A stretch of DNA of 64,000 nt from positions 315,092 through 379,091 of the forward strand of contig NZ_PDBX01000002.1 of assembly GCF_002564105.1 (NCBI RefSeq), read 5' to 3'. Below the pieces are notes generated by a model. It was given only the letters and a program-made list of their open reading frames with translations, made no database searches and had not been told where the DNA came from. Position 1 is the stretch's first letter. The number at the start of each line of letters is the position of its first letter. Shown piece after piece: positions 1 through 9,573 of this stretch. The position numbers were made by a program, and so were the translations under genes. The stretch is from Collimonas sp. PA-H2 (GTDB taxonomy: Bacteria > Pseudomonadota > Gammaproteobacteria > Burkholderiales > Burkholderiaceae_D).

Positions 1-2
1 TC

Positions 3-2204
3 AACGGTGTAGGTGACGGTTTGTGGGCATGGTATGGCCGCGATTTCAAACAAGTCAATCTGCTGCTGGCGGATCATTCCCAAGCCCCTCTTCCGATGCG
101 CGCGCTAGCCTACAAGGAAGTGCTCAGCTTGCTGATTTCGCAGCGCGGCCCCTCCTACTATCAAGCCCACATCGATGAACTGGAAACGCTCACCGACTCC
201 CACCTGCGCCTGTTGGCAAATGCGGGAGTGATCACCCCTACGCTGCGCGATGCGGCGTTGGCGCAGTCGCTCAAGCCGCACGGTAAAGACGCCCGGCCAT
301 CGTGGCGACCTGCTGAACGCAAAGGGGTCAACGCCGTACGGGGAAATCTGGCATCTCTACTGAGCGTGCCGCGCATGTATGATCTGGATCGCCTGGATCT
401 GGTTGTCGACAGCGCGCTGGACTCTCAGTTACAACAGGAAGTAACTGCTGAGCTGTATAAATTGCGCGACCCGGCGAACGCCAAGACAGCTGGCTTGATC
501 GAACCTCAATTGCTCCAGCAAGGTGATCCGCGCGGCGTGACCTACAGTTTTACGCTGTTCGAACGCACTCTGGGCGGAAATCGTGTGCGCGTGCAGACAG
601 ACAATTTCGACCAGCCGCTCGACATCAACAAAGGGATCAAGCTCGATCTCGGCTCTACGGCCAAGCTGCGCACGCTAATCACCTACCTTGAGATCGTCAC
701 CGACCTGCATCGCCGTTACGCCGCTCTCGATCGGCAAGAGCTGAAGAAAATAAGCGTGGCGCTGCAGGACCCGATTCGACGCTGGGCGCTCGATTATCTG
801 GCGCAAACACCAGACCATAGCCTGACCGCAATGCTGGCTGCCTCTCTGGAACGCAAGTACTCTGGCAATCCGGGCGAATGGTTCTCCACCGGCGGCGGCA
901 TGCAGCATTTCGAAAATTTCGAGAAATTCGAAAATGGCCAGAACTTCACCGTGCGTGAAGGTTTCCGGCACTCGGTTAATCTGGTGTTTGTACGACTGAT
1001 GCGCGATATCGTACATTTTTACATGTACCAGGTGCCTGGTTCGAGCGCGCAACTGCTGGAGAACATTGATACACCCGACCGCAAAGGATACCTGCAGCGC
1101 TTCGCCGATACCGAAGGACGCACATTCATATCGCACTTCTACAGCAAATATCGCAACAAAAGTGTTGGGGACCAGGAACGCATCCTGATCCAGGGCATAC
1201 ATCCAACCCTCAAACGTCTCGCAATGATTTTCAGGACCATAGCGCCGCAAGACAGTCCAGCCCAATTCACTAAATTCGCCAACACCTACCTGCCTGCAGT
1301 CGGCCTCAACGACGAGATGCTGAGCAAGCTCTACGATGAATCTGCTCCGCAGCGATTCGACCTCTCTGATCGCGGCTATCTGGCAGGCGTACACCCGCTG
1401 GAACTATGGGTGGTCGGCTACCTGCGAAAATATCCCGATGCCACACTCACGCAAGCTTTCGCAGCTAGCGCAGGCGAGCGGCAAGAGGTTTATAAATGGT
1501 TGTTCAAGACCCGTCATAAGAATGCGCAGGACAAACGTATAAAGCAATTGCTTGAAGTAGAAGGCTTCCAGGAAATCCACAAAGCGTGGACACGCCTGGG
1601 GTATCCGTTCGAATCGCTGGTCCCGTCATATGGCACAGCCATTGGCGCCTCGGCAGATCGCCCGGACGCGCTGGCGGAATTGATGGGAATTATCGAGAAT
1701 CACGGTTTGCGCCTGCCAACGGTGCGAATTGAGCGCCTGCAGTTCGGCAACGGCACACCGTATGAAACGACATTCGCCCGGACTGCCAGCAATGGCGAAC
1801 GGGTCTTGACACCAGAAATCCCGTTGCTGCTGCGCCCAGTCCTGGCTGAAGTAGTCCAGATGGGAACAGCCAAGAGGCTGGCTGGGGCCTTCAAATCAGC
1901 AAATGGAACACAAATAACGGTAGGTGGGAAGACCGGCACAGGCGACAATCGTTATAAGACTTTCGCCAAGGGCGGCGGGCTGATTTCCGAGCGAGTGGTT
2001 AGTCGTTCGGGGGTATTGGTGTTCTACATTGGAGATCGGTATTTTGGCACGGTAATGGCATACGTGGCAGGACCTAAGGCGGGCGAATACAAATTCACCA
2101 GCGCCCTGACGGTGCAGATTCTCAAAGTGCTGGCCCCGACGCTGATGCATGGCCTCGGCTATAGCGAGGTCGGTCGCCAGCCGCACGAATGCGCCGGGTC
2201 ATAG
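3..2204 (+). CDS. class A penicillin-binding protein, 5' end outside the window
   Basis: Cell-wall synthase: the transpeptidase domain cross-links peptidoglycan stem peptides in the periplasm. The reading frame is open to the left edge, so the N-terminus is missing. A TTG at 21 is only an internal codon. Residue numbers here count from that TTG. All three penicillin-binding motifs are present: S-T-A-K with Ser212, S-V-N at 318-320 and K-T-G at 637-639. The first ~100 residues (G-D-G-L-W-A-W-Y-G and onward) look like the end of a family 51 glycosyltransferase domain, which would make this a bifunctional enzyme. Transpeptidase function is well supported; the glycosyltransferase part is inferred because its catalytic region is off the edge. 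Confidence 0.85.
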   Translation, partial: NGVGDGLWAWYGRDFKQVNLLLADHSQAPLPMRALAYKEVLSLLISQRGPSYYQAHIDELETLTDSHLRLLANAGVITPTLRDAALAQSLKPHGKDARPSWRPAERKGVNAVRGNLASLLSVPRMYDLDRLDLVVDSALDSQLQQEVTAELYKLRDPANAKTAGLIEPQLLQQGDPRGVTYSFTLFERTLGGNRVRVQTDNFDQPLDINKGIKLDLGSTAKLRTLITYLEIVTDLHRRYAALDRQELKKISVALQDPIRRWALDYLAQTPDHSLTAMLAASLERKYSGNPGEWFSTGGGMQHFENFEKFENGQNFTVREGFRHSVNLVFVRLMRDIVHFYMYQVPGSSAQLLENIDTPDRKGYLQRFADTEGRTFISHFYSKYRNKSVGDQERILIQGIHPTLKRLAMIFRTIAPQDSPAQFTKFANTYLPAVGLNDEMLSKLYDESAPQRFDLSDRGYLAGVHPLELWVVGYLRKYPDATLTQAFAASAGERQEVYKWLFKTRHKNAQDKRIKQLLEVEGFQEIHKAWTRLGYPFESLVPSYGTAIGASADRPDALAELMGIIENHGLRLPTVRIERLQFGNGTPYETTFARTASNGERVLTPEIPLLLRPVLAEVVQMGTAKRLAGAFKSANGTQITVGGKTGTGDNRYKTFAKGGGLISERVVSRSGVLVFYIGDRYFGTVMAYVAGPKAGEYKFTSALTVQILKVLAPTLMHGLGYSEVGRQPHECAGS

Positions 2205-2282
2205 GGCGAGACGACTAGAGACAATGCCGACGAAAGCCAGATACGCCAGCTGCCGAAACAGGCTAATGGTAAGTGAGGGTAA

Positions 2283-2306
2283 TCATCAGGACGATGATAG
2301 AGAAAT
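2283..2306 (+). repeat. short copy of an integrase 3'-end sequence
   Basis: This 24-nt stretch matches 10380-10403, the end of the integrase remnant near tRNA-Val, at 22 of 24 positions. In one frame it encodes H-Q-D-D-D-R-E-I, against H-Q-D-D-D-R-E-M in the remnant. It may be a leftover of a second related integrase. The match is short, so chance is not excluded. Confidence 0.35.
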
Positions 2307-2312
2307 CAGACA

Positions 2313-2528
2313 CTATTTGCAGCGCCCGCGCTGCGCTTGAATCGACGGACATTTTACCGAGCCGAAGGAACAAAACACACAGCAATCGCCCGGATTAGGC
2401 CGCAGCAGCGCCTTGCAGTTACTGCACTCGTAATAGAACTGGCAAGCGTCGGCAGGCATGGTCTCCAGCTTGGCAAAGTCGCATTGCGGGCAAGTCAGGA
2501 CGGATTCAAGGACGATGGCGTTCAGCAT
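2313..2528 (-). CDS. GDCCVxC-domain small cysteine-rich protein
   Basis: A 71-residue protein with the signature G-D-C-C-V-F-C-S near residue 47, a C-P-Q-C pair near 13 and a further C-S-N-C pair near 36. This matches the family named 'GDCCVxC domain-containing (seleno)protein', whose members are often found with mercury or metal-transport genes; function is not established. The cysteine pairs suggest metal or metalloid binding. Its neighbour on the same strand is a TVP38-type membrane protein about 50 nt away. No merR or merA is visible, so a role in mercury handling is not supported by context. Confidence 0.75.
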   Translation of the reverse strand: MLNAIVLESVLTCPQCDFAKLETMPADACQFYYECSNCKALLRPNPGDCCVFCSFGSVKCPSIQAQRGRCK

Positions 2529-2579
2529 GGCGTATCATTTGTGCAAAGTGGATGGATAGGTTCTAAGCCGCAAGGCAAC

Positions 2580-3140
2580 TCAATACACATGCAGCAACTT
2601 GCCAATATAATTAAAAAATATGCAATACAACATGATCGGCAATGGCAAACCGAGCATGGTGCCAATCAGGTATTTATAAAACTTCACGCCGGACAAAGCC
2701 AGCGCGTAATTCAGGGCAGGAACGGTCTGAAACAATACTCTTAACAATGCGATGCTTTTAATGGGGTGCGCATCCAGGCCATCGAGGATTTGCAAGGCAT
2801 AACGGTTTTTCAATTCTCGCATGGCATCGCCGCCGATGAAGCGTATTGTCAAAAAAGTAAATGCACAGGAGATGACAGCCGCGATATAGGTCGCCAGACC
2901 ACCCGCGAACTTTCCCAAGGCCAGTACAGCCGCCGCGAGAAATATCCAGCCGGGTATTTGAATCAGATTACCCAGGCAAAACAGTAGAACAAAGATCAGC
3001 AAACCGCTGACTTTATTGTCGACGATCTGTTGATGAAGAAACGCCAAATTGAAATTTTCCCTAAGCCCCGAAAATTGAAATAAGGCGAGCAACGCAGCCA
3101 GAAACAGAACAACGATCAACAGTCGTTTGTAGTGACGCAT
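2580..3140 (-). CDS. TVP38/TMEM64 (VTT-domain) inner-membrane protein
   Basis: About 186 residues with several hydrophobic segments: an N-terminal anchor (residues ~7-22), a pair around 45-85, and C-terminal helices. The central F-(x)n-G-D-A region and the C-terminal ...L-S-G-V-K-F-Y-K-Y-L-I-G-T... segment are typical of the SNARE-associated/VTT (DedA-like) superfamily. These are inner-membrane proteins thought to act in lipid scrambling or transport. The ATG at 3140 (M-R-H-Y-K) is preferred over an upstream TTG at 3155; neither has a strong ribosome binding site. The gene lies upstream of the GDCCVxC gene in the same direction, so the two may be co-transcribed. Confidence 0.75.
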   Translation of the reverse strand: MRHYKRLLIVVLFLAALLALFQFSGLRENFNLAFLHQQIVDNKVSGLLIFVLLFCLGNLIQIPGWIFLAAAVLALGKFAGGLATYIAAVISCAFTFLTIRFIGGDAMRELKNRYALQILDGLDAHPIKSIALLRVLFQTVPALNYALALSGVKFYKYLIGTMLGLPLPIMLYCIFFNYIGKLLHVY

Positions 3141-3563
3141 GTCAGGGGCTCGCAAGTAGAGGTGGCTGCCTAAGCAATAAATCAGCCATTATTTATGTGT
3201 ACGTAGTTATCGCACATACTCGCTAATCTGGATAGCTGAGAAACATCCAGTCTAGCAAGTAAGGCTATTCTTACCTCAAATTTTTCTCAGGCTACTCTTG
3301 TAACCTCGATGTGCTCTAATATTTGAAGTATACGTTTGACGGCGCATTACGCCGAGGCAAGGGGCAGCGTGTTCGGACGCTGACCGAAGTTGTTGATCAT
3401 ATCAATCACAGTAAAGCATCGCCGAACCGCCCCATCGCACTCGCCACACTGATTTTGCTTTGTTACGCTTCGCTGCAATCTGCCTGTCCTCACAGTAATA
3501 TTTCCGTTCATCCAATCATGTCAGAACCGGCATTTGAAAACACCTGAAATCACAATCACGTAT
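3141..3563. other. gene-poor intergenic region
   Basis: No supported gene. A 74-codon frame at 3323-3547 has no ribosome binding site and no recognisable domain. Two small hairpins are visible (near 3343-3357 and 3367-3385). The region is more AT-rich than its surroundings. Confidence 0.5.
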
Positions 3564-3668
3564 TCAATAGTAATGATGAAGAACATACTCTTGATACATT
3601 TCATCGACGATCCAGGCTACGATGACTGAGAACGGAATCAGCAGAACAAATACCCACCCAAGTTCCAT
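3564..3668 (-). CDS. candidate 34-residue single-helix membrane protein
   Basis: ATG at 3668-3666, TGA at 3566-3564. The product begins M-E-L-G-W-V-F-V-L-L and has one hydrophobic helix (about residues 3-20), followed by an acidic and aromatic tail ending H-H-Y-Y. A good Shine-Dalgarno sequence (AAAGGTGA, about 3678-3685) lies about 9 nt before the start. Helix, RBS and compact frame support a real small protein of the type that modulates larger membrane complexes. No homologue is recognised and the function is unknown. The gene sits alone in a large gap, with no same-strand gene close upstream. Confidence 0.45.
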   Translation of the reverse strand: MELGWVFVLLIPFSVIVAWIVDEMYQEYVLHHYY

Positions 3669-3895
3669 AAAATAAAATCACCTTTCGATGAACCCTCTCT
3701 CAATGAAGCCACGTTCAGACTAATAAATCCTGCAAGAATTACAAGTGCACGTTGATATCCTTTTCTCATGGACATTGCACACAACCGCCGCTCTCAGCCA
3801 TTTGCGTCAGTCAATATTTCATATGTTTACTTGGCTCGTTTCCACACCAGTTCTAGCATCCGACTCGCAGTCATCTGCTTACCTACCGATAATCG

Positions 3896-3922
3896 CGATC
3901 GCGTAAAAAATTCACGCGATCG
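3896..3922. promoter_or_regulatory. perfect inverted repeat, 9-bp arms
   Basis: Arms CGATCGCGT (3896-3904) and ACGCGATCG (3914-3922) with a 9-nt A-rich loop. No T-run follows, so it is not a typical terminator. It could be an operator or a structured RNA element. Nothing is known about what it controls. Confidence 0.35.
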
Positions 3923-4097
3923 AGACCTATGCAGATCGAAAAAAATCAACACAACACCTCGATGCGCAGCCCATTCCGCACATAAATCCACCTATGCATC
4001 CCATAGAAAAACAGCACTCTGCATGCAGTTTCAGCGAAACAATCCAACATCTGTGCGTGTTGTTTTACGCCTTATCAAAAACGGACATCGCATTCTC

Positions 4098-4126
4098 TTG
4101 ACAGTTTTCCCGTGCGTCACTATTCG
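4098..4126 (+). promoter_or_regulatory. candidate promoter before an orphan terminator
   Basis: A perfect -35 hexamer TTGACA at 4098-4103, a 17-nt spacer, then a weak -10 (TATTCG, 4121-4126). Predicted transcription would start near 4133, directly at the hairpin described next. The -10 matches the consensus only in its first half, so this is tentative. Confidence 0.3.
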
Positions 4127-4133
4127 CGGCGAC

Positions 4134-4172
4134 GCCATTTCAGACGCCAAGAATGAAATGGCATTTTTTATT
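4134..4172 (+). terminator. rho-independent terminator with no obvious upstream gene
   Basis: Perfect 9-bp stem GCCATTTCA (4134-4142) / TGAAATGGC (4154-4162) with an 11-nt loop, followed by two T-runs. The orientation is plus strand. No credible plus-strand gene precedes it, so it may end a small RNA. The 157-codon frame spanning it (3768-4241) is not credible as a gene. Confidence 0.65.
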
Positions 4173-4273
4173 TTTTCTGCTAGCTCCCCCAGGATACAGA
4201 ACGGAAAAACACTAACCAAACCGGCCAACTTATCTGCCTGAAGCTGACAAGGTTTTGTCGTAAACACTAGGTT

Positions 4274-4296
4274 TTGCACTCCTATTATCAGTGCAA
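4274..4296. promoter_or_regulatory. inverted repeat TTGCAC-N11-GTGCAA
   Basis: A 6-bp perfect inverted repeat in the region upstream of the glycine-rich protein gene. It is operator-like in spacing, but no regulator can be assigned. Confidence 0.25.
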
Positions 4297-4424
4297 CGCA
4301 AATGCACTCGCTCAACGAGCCCAATGCTGATCGCATCCAAATCAAGGCATTTCGATCACCCTTTGCCCTATCGAAAAGAGACATTTTCGTTTAACTCGGC
4401 GAAACATTGGCAACGTTTGTTGCA

Positions 4425-4463
4425 GCATAAGAATTTCGCTCTCACTCGGCGCACTTCTTATGC
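4425..4463 (+). promoter_or_regulatory. leader hairpin upstream of the glycine-rich protein gene
   Basis: Perfect 9-bp arms GCATAAGAA (4425-4433) and TTCTTATGC (4455-4463), with partial pairing extending outward and a 21-nt loop. It lies about 110 nt before the start codon, probably in the 5' leader. No T-run follows it. It could act in mRNA stability or regulation. Confidence 0.35.
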
Positions 4464-4572
4464 ACAGCACGCTGCCGACTTGATCTTTATTTGTGGGAAC
4501 ACTTGCCGATGGCCGGGGGCGCATGGGCAAGACAATCTGATGAATGATGTCCCACTCCAAGGAGAAACAGAA

Positions 4573-5184
4573 ATGAAAAAGCAAACTATTGCCGCATCCA
4601 TAGTTTCATTGTTCGCCGTCTCTGCATTCGCCCATAACTCTTCGAGTTCAAGTACAACAACAAACACCACCACTAGCGTCGCAACTGCGGTGTCGGTCGG
4701 CCGCGCAGGCGGCACAGGCGGCTCGGCAACTTCAGGCGGCGCAAAAGGCGGATCGGCCACCGACGGCACAGCAGCGGGCGGCAATGCAACTCAAACCATT
4801 ACCGGCGGTGCAGCAACCAGCGGCAACAACTCGACCGGCGCTGGAGGCGGATCAGCAACTGGCGGCGCTACTACAGCCAGCGGCGGAACTAGCGGCGGCG
4901 GCGCCAGCGGTGGCAATGCCGGCAACACCATGCATGGCGATTCGACTGGCGGCGCAGGCGGCATGCCAAGCACCACCGGCAGTACACAAGCCAATAACGG
5001 CAATGCACTGGCAGGCGGCGGATCGGCCAACTCCCACACCGGCAGCTCTGACGCATGGATCAGCGCCAGCAATACCGGCGGCTCGGCTAGCAACTTCGTG
5101 TTCGCCGGCGGCGCCAAATCCGGCAGCGCTTATGCTGGAAATGGCGGCAATGCAAAATCAAAAGCAATCTCTGGATTTGAATAA
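4573..5184 (+). CDS. secreted glycine/serine/alanine-rich low-complexity protein
   Basis: 203 residues. The start at 4573 is fixed by a strong AAGGAGA site (4559-4565). A cleavable signal peptide (M-K-K-Q-T... ending A-F-A, cleavage near residue 20) is followed by a Ser/Thr run. The rest is a long Gly-rich body with irregular GG-S-A, GG-N-A and GG-A-T motifs every 8-12 residues. There is no cysteine, no predicted helix and no recognised domain. The composition suggests an extended or polyglycine-II-like structural protein, or an extracellular matrix or cell-surface component; that is inference. It is flanked by a structured leader and its own terminator, so it is probably monocistronic. Confidence 0.7.
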   Translation: MKKQTIAASIVSLFAVSAFAHNSSSSSTTTNTTTSVATAVSVGRAGGTGGSATSGGAKGGSATDGTAAGGNATQTITGGAATSGNNSTGAGGGSATGGATTASGGTSGGGASGGNAGNTMHGDSTGGAGGMPSTTGSTQANNGNALAGGGSANSHTGSSDAWISASNTGGSASNFVFAGGAKSGSAYAGNGGNAKSKAISGFE

Positions 5185-5219
5185 CAACAACAGGCAACGG
5201 CTCGGTTAGCTATGAGTTG

Positions 5220-5253
5220 CGAGAGGGGAAAGAAATTTTCCCTCTCGTTTATA
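5220..5253 (+). terminator. terminator of the glycine-rich protein gene
   Basis: 12-bp stem (5220-5231 with 5236-5247, one G-U pair), GAAA loop, then TTTAT. It is placed 36 nt after the stop codon. Confidence 0.8.
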
Positions 5254-5380
5254 AAACCAGCCATTACACTGCTTCCAACACGATATCGTCACTTCGGTGC
5301 TGCGGTTAAAGTAAATGTCAGAATGCATAAAAATCGCCCTTCTTTGCAGATCCTCCATTTTCTGATCTAGCATCCGATTT

Positions 5381-5411
5381 GCAATCAAGAGATTGCGGGT
5401 CCAAGTTCTGC
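5381..5411 (+). other. tRNA 3'-half-like fragment
   Basis: 5395-5411 can fold as a T-arm: stem GCGGG, seven-base loop TCCAAGT, stem TCTGC. It is followed by GC-rich bases resembling an acceptor strand and then a terminator. Just upstream, TTTGCAA resembles an Ala(UGC) anticodon loop, but the anticodon stem does not pair and there is no D-arm or 5' acceptor strand. The hairpin GCAATC-AAGA-GATTGC (5381-5396) overlaps it. It may be a decayed tRNA or an attachment-site remnant. Low confidence. Confidence 0.3.
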
Positions 5412-5431
5412 CGCCGCGCTAATATCTAACA

Positions 5432-5457
5432 GGCCCACAGCAATGCGGGCCTTTTTT
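5432..5457 (+). terminator. rho-independent terminator
   Basis: GGCCC (5432-5436) pairs with GGGCC (5447-5451), followed by six T. It lies downstream of the tRNA-like fragment; no CDS ends here. Confidence 0.65.
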
Positions 5458-6009
5458 CTCCGCAATCACGTTTCTTTTGCGGAGCAGTTCTAATGCGCAT
5501 ACACACACAATGACAGCTTCCGCCAATAGCGGGCACTAGAACCCACGAAATCGTCGCACTGAATCAGCCATTCGGGGTATGCGATAGGAATAGGCCGAAG
5601 CACATCAAGCCCAGCCGGATTGCAGGGAGCGCCCAAAATCCAGTGGATAAATCTGTTCCGCTTATACGGCGTTTTCGGCTAGCGGCAGGCTGATGGTTAA
5701 TCCGGGTTTTTGCAGGGAATATCAACGATGTTCGACTTATCCTCTTTACTCGAGGATGGCTAAGCGCGTTGTCACACACTTGAGCGGCGTCGCGGTCGCG
5801 TATCTCAGGGAAGACAACGTCCCGGCGCGCCAGGTACAGATCGATTTCCTGCGTCTTGACAGGGTTGTTGTTACTGCCCCGATCGGGTCGAGGTCTGAAA
5901 CAAGTTGGCCGTATTATTTGTTGAAAGACCAGCGTCGCCACGCACTGGCGACGCTGGCGCAGCAGGCCCTGTCTGTCCTTGAACCAGACAAGGCCCCTGG
6001 CAATCGGCA
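5458..6009. other. intergenic region with strong hairpins downstream of katG
   Basis: No supported gene. A perfect 12-bp stem (5929-5940 with 5946-5957, loop CGCAC) and a second, imperfect hairpin (about 5964-5994) lie just after the katG stop on the minus strand. Neither is followed by a clear T-run, so they may act in mRNA 3'-end stability rather than as classical terminators. Confidence 0.5.
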
Positions 6010-8187
<2,178 letters not shown>

Positions 8188-8385
8188 CTACAACATCTCT
8201 TTGACCAGGCCGTTAGGGCCAACAGTTTGTAAACTTTGATTATCGCCTATTGCTGCGTCCTTATCCCGACTGGGAGCTGCTGCAATACTTGGACCGCTGC
8301 CAAGAGCAATGACCGCCACCGCGATGGTTGCTAGACATAGAGCTGGGAGTCCGATATAACGCCCTGGAAGTGAAGTGTTTTTCAT
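8188..8385 (-). CDS. small exported protein gene preceding katG
   Basis: 65 residues from the ATG at 8385, which has a good AGGAGA site; a start at 8415 is less likely. The N-terminus is basic, followed by a hydrophobic stretch (about residues 12-38) and an A-A-A-P cleavage-like site. The mature part is only ~25-30 residues, polar and without cysteine. It lies 33 nt before katG in the same direction, so it probably shares its promoter and the peroxide or iron response. No family is recognised; it could also be a single-pass membrane peptide. Confidence 0.55.
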   Translation of the reverse strand: MKNTSLPGRYIGLPALCLATIAVAVIALGSGPSIAAAPSRDKDAAIGDNQSLQTVGPNGLVKEML

Positions 8386-8446
8386 GAGACATCTCCTAAT
8401 TATCGGATAGCGCATTCATAGTAGTTTCAATTTAGTGATATATGAA

Positions 8447-8465
8447 ATTAATTATTCTCATTAAA
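8447..8465 (-). promoter_or_regulatory. Fur-box-like sequence upstream of the katG operon
   Basis: On the minus strand the 19-mer TTTAATGAGAATAATTAAT matches 13 of 19 positions of the classical Fur consensus. It lies about 60-80 nt upstream of the first gene of the katG unit, in an AT-rich stretch. Fur-type or PerR-type control of katG is known in other bacteria. An AT-rich promoter could give such a match by chance. Confidence 0.35.
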
Positions 8466-8707
8466 TCAATAGCTATATACAATCACTCGCTCGACTTAGG
8501 CTGAGGTAGTCCGAGTCATTCGACCATCTGCATCCAATCGCCTCCGGCTACAATCAGATCAAGTGTAATGCGCCCCGCCTGCCAGGGCGTGTTGACATTT
8601 CGTTCCGATCTCCGCACGGGTCTTACCATGGTAGATACTGAACGGACTATCTATATTGGGTTGTTTCGAGCCGGCGGCAACAGGTCTGGAGGAATAAGAT
8701 GCTGGGT

Positions 8708-9223
8708 CTATTTATTCGTAAGCGGAGCAAGCTGCTGTAAGCAACTGTTTTGTTCGAATACCCGCTTTTCCAAAGGAATTTTCTCGATGCAACGAATGGC
8801 TGAGCGGACTCGGCGAAGACGTTGCTCGGAATGGTTGACGTCGCATTTGTTGGCATAGGTCGAGGGCCATGTGCCACCGGCGCCAGTTAGAGAACCAATT
8901 AATTCACACTCTTCGTCCCGGTACTTTAGCCAGGCGACTTGCTGAGTTTTGAGTGCGGCCAAAAGCCTTCCATCTACTGTGATTCCATTGGTCGATGAAG
9001 AAGAAACAAGCTTAATTAGCTCGTCGTGCTTGCTAGCCAAAATTTTCCCAACAGCCTGCTGTTGCTGAACGAGTAGAAGCCCTGTATGCATTGAGCTTCC
9101 CTCCGGCCAGCACTCAGGACGATCCGTGCATTCGACTTCGGCGAACGCAAAAGGTGATGTCAATGCCAGCGCAAGAGCGGAGAGCGCAACTGCGACGACG
9201 GGCAAAAGAAAATAAGATTTCAT
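8708..9223 (-). CDS. LprI/DUF1311-family exported protein
   Basis: 171 residues from the ATG at 9223 (M-K-S-Y-F-L-L-P), which opens a clean signal peptide ending F-A-F-A near residue 27. The mature part contains L-K-T-Q-Q-V-A-W-L-K-Y-R-D-E-E-C, then G-G-T and N-K-C-D, then R-L-R-R-V-R. This is the pattern of the DUF1311/LprI family, which includes lysozyme-inhibitor-like periplasmic or lipid-linked proteins. There is no lipobox, so it is probably periplasmic. An alternative ATG at 9241 adds six residues. The gene stands alone between katG and a VOC gene; the lysozyme-inhibitor role is inferred from the family only. Confidence 0.7.
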   Translation of the reverse strand: MKSYFLLPVVAVALSALALALTSPFAFAEVECTDRPECWPEGSSMHTGLLLVQQQQAVGKILASKHDELIKLVSSSSTNGITVDGRLLAALKTQQVAWLKYRDEECELIGSLTGAGGTWPSTYANKCDVNHSEQRLRRVRSAIRCIEKIPLEKRVFEQNSCLQQLAPLTNK

Positions 9224-9573
9224 GGCGTCATGGTACAACATGGCTCCATAGCATTATTGATCAAAAGGCAAAAATATCTAGCAAAGGAACTAAGTCCCTC
9301 AAACTGGACGAAGCGTTCCCGCCAACGTATAAAATTGGTCGGCGAACTATCTCGCGTCCGCACAGTCGATAGTCGAGGATTCAACTTAGCAACCATATAG
9401 CGCTATGATTCCGACGAAGGTGATCCGAAGACTGCCAGAGAGACCAGAGATTTGGGCGGGACTATTTTCAAGAAGTTCTATCGAAGAAATGCGTAACTGG
9501 GCAACTCTGCCCAAATGTTCATAAGCGAGTGGCACCTATTTTATCTATCCCAATCCAATTCAGGAGAGCCAAC
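9224..9573. other. intergenic region
   Basis: No supported gene. A 39-codon frame (9404-9523) without a convincing ribosome binding site was seen and not called. The promoters of the flanking divergent genes must lie here. Confidence 0.4.

Noticed and set aside
3768..4241. 157-codon plus-strand frame
   Set aside because: Crosses a strong terminator and an inverted repeat; composition is not coding-like and there is no RBS.
4291..4572. N-terminal extension of the glycine-rich protein
   Set aside because: The ATG at 4573 has a strong RBS and opens a perfect signal peptide; the extension would bury it.
4674..5184. possible short tandem DNA repeat or CRISPR in the glycine-rich gene
   Set aside because: The repeats are irregular GG-codon runs from low-complexity protein, without constant repeat or spacer lengths.
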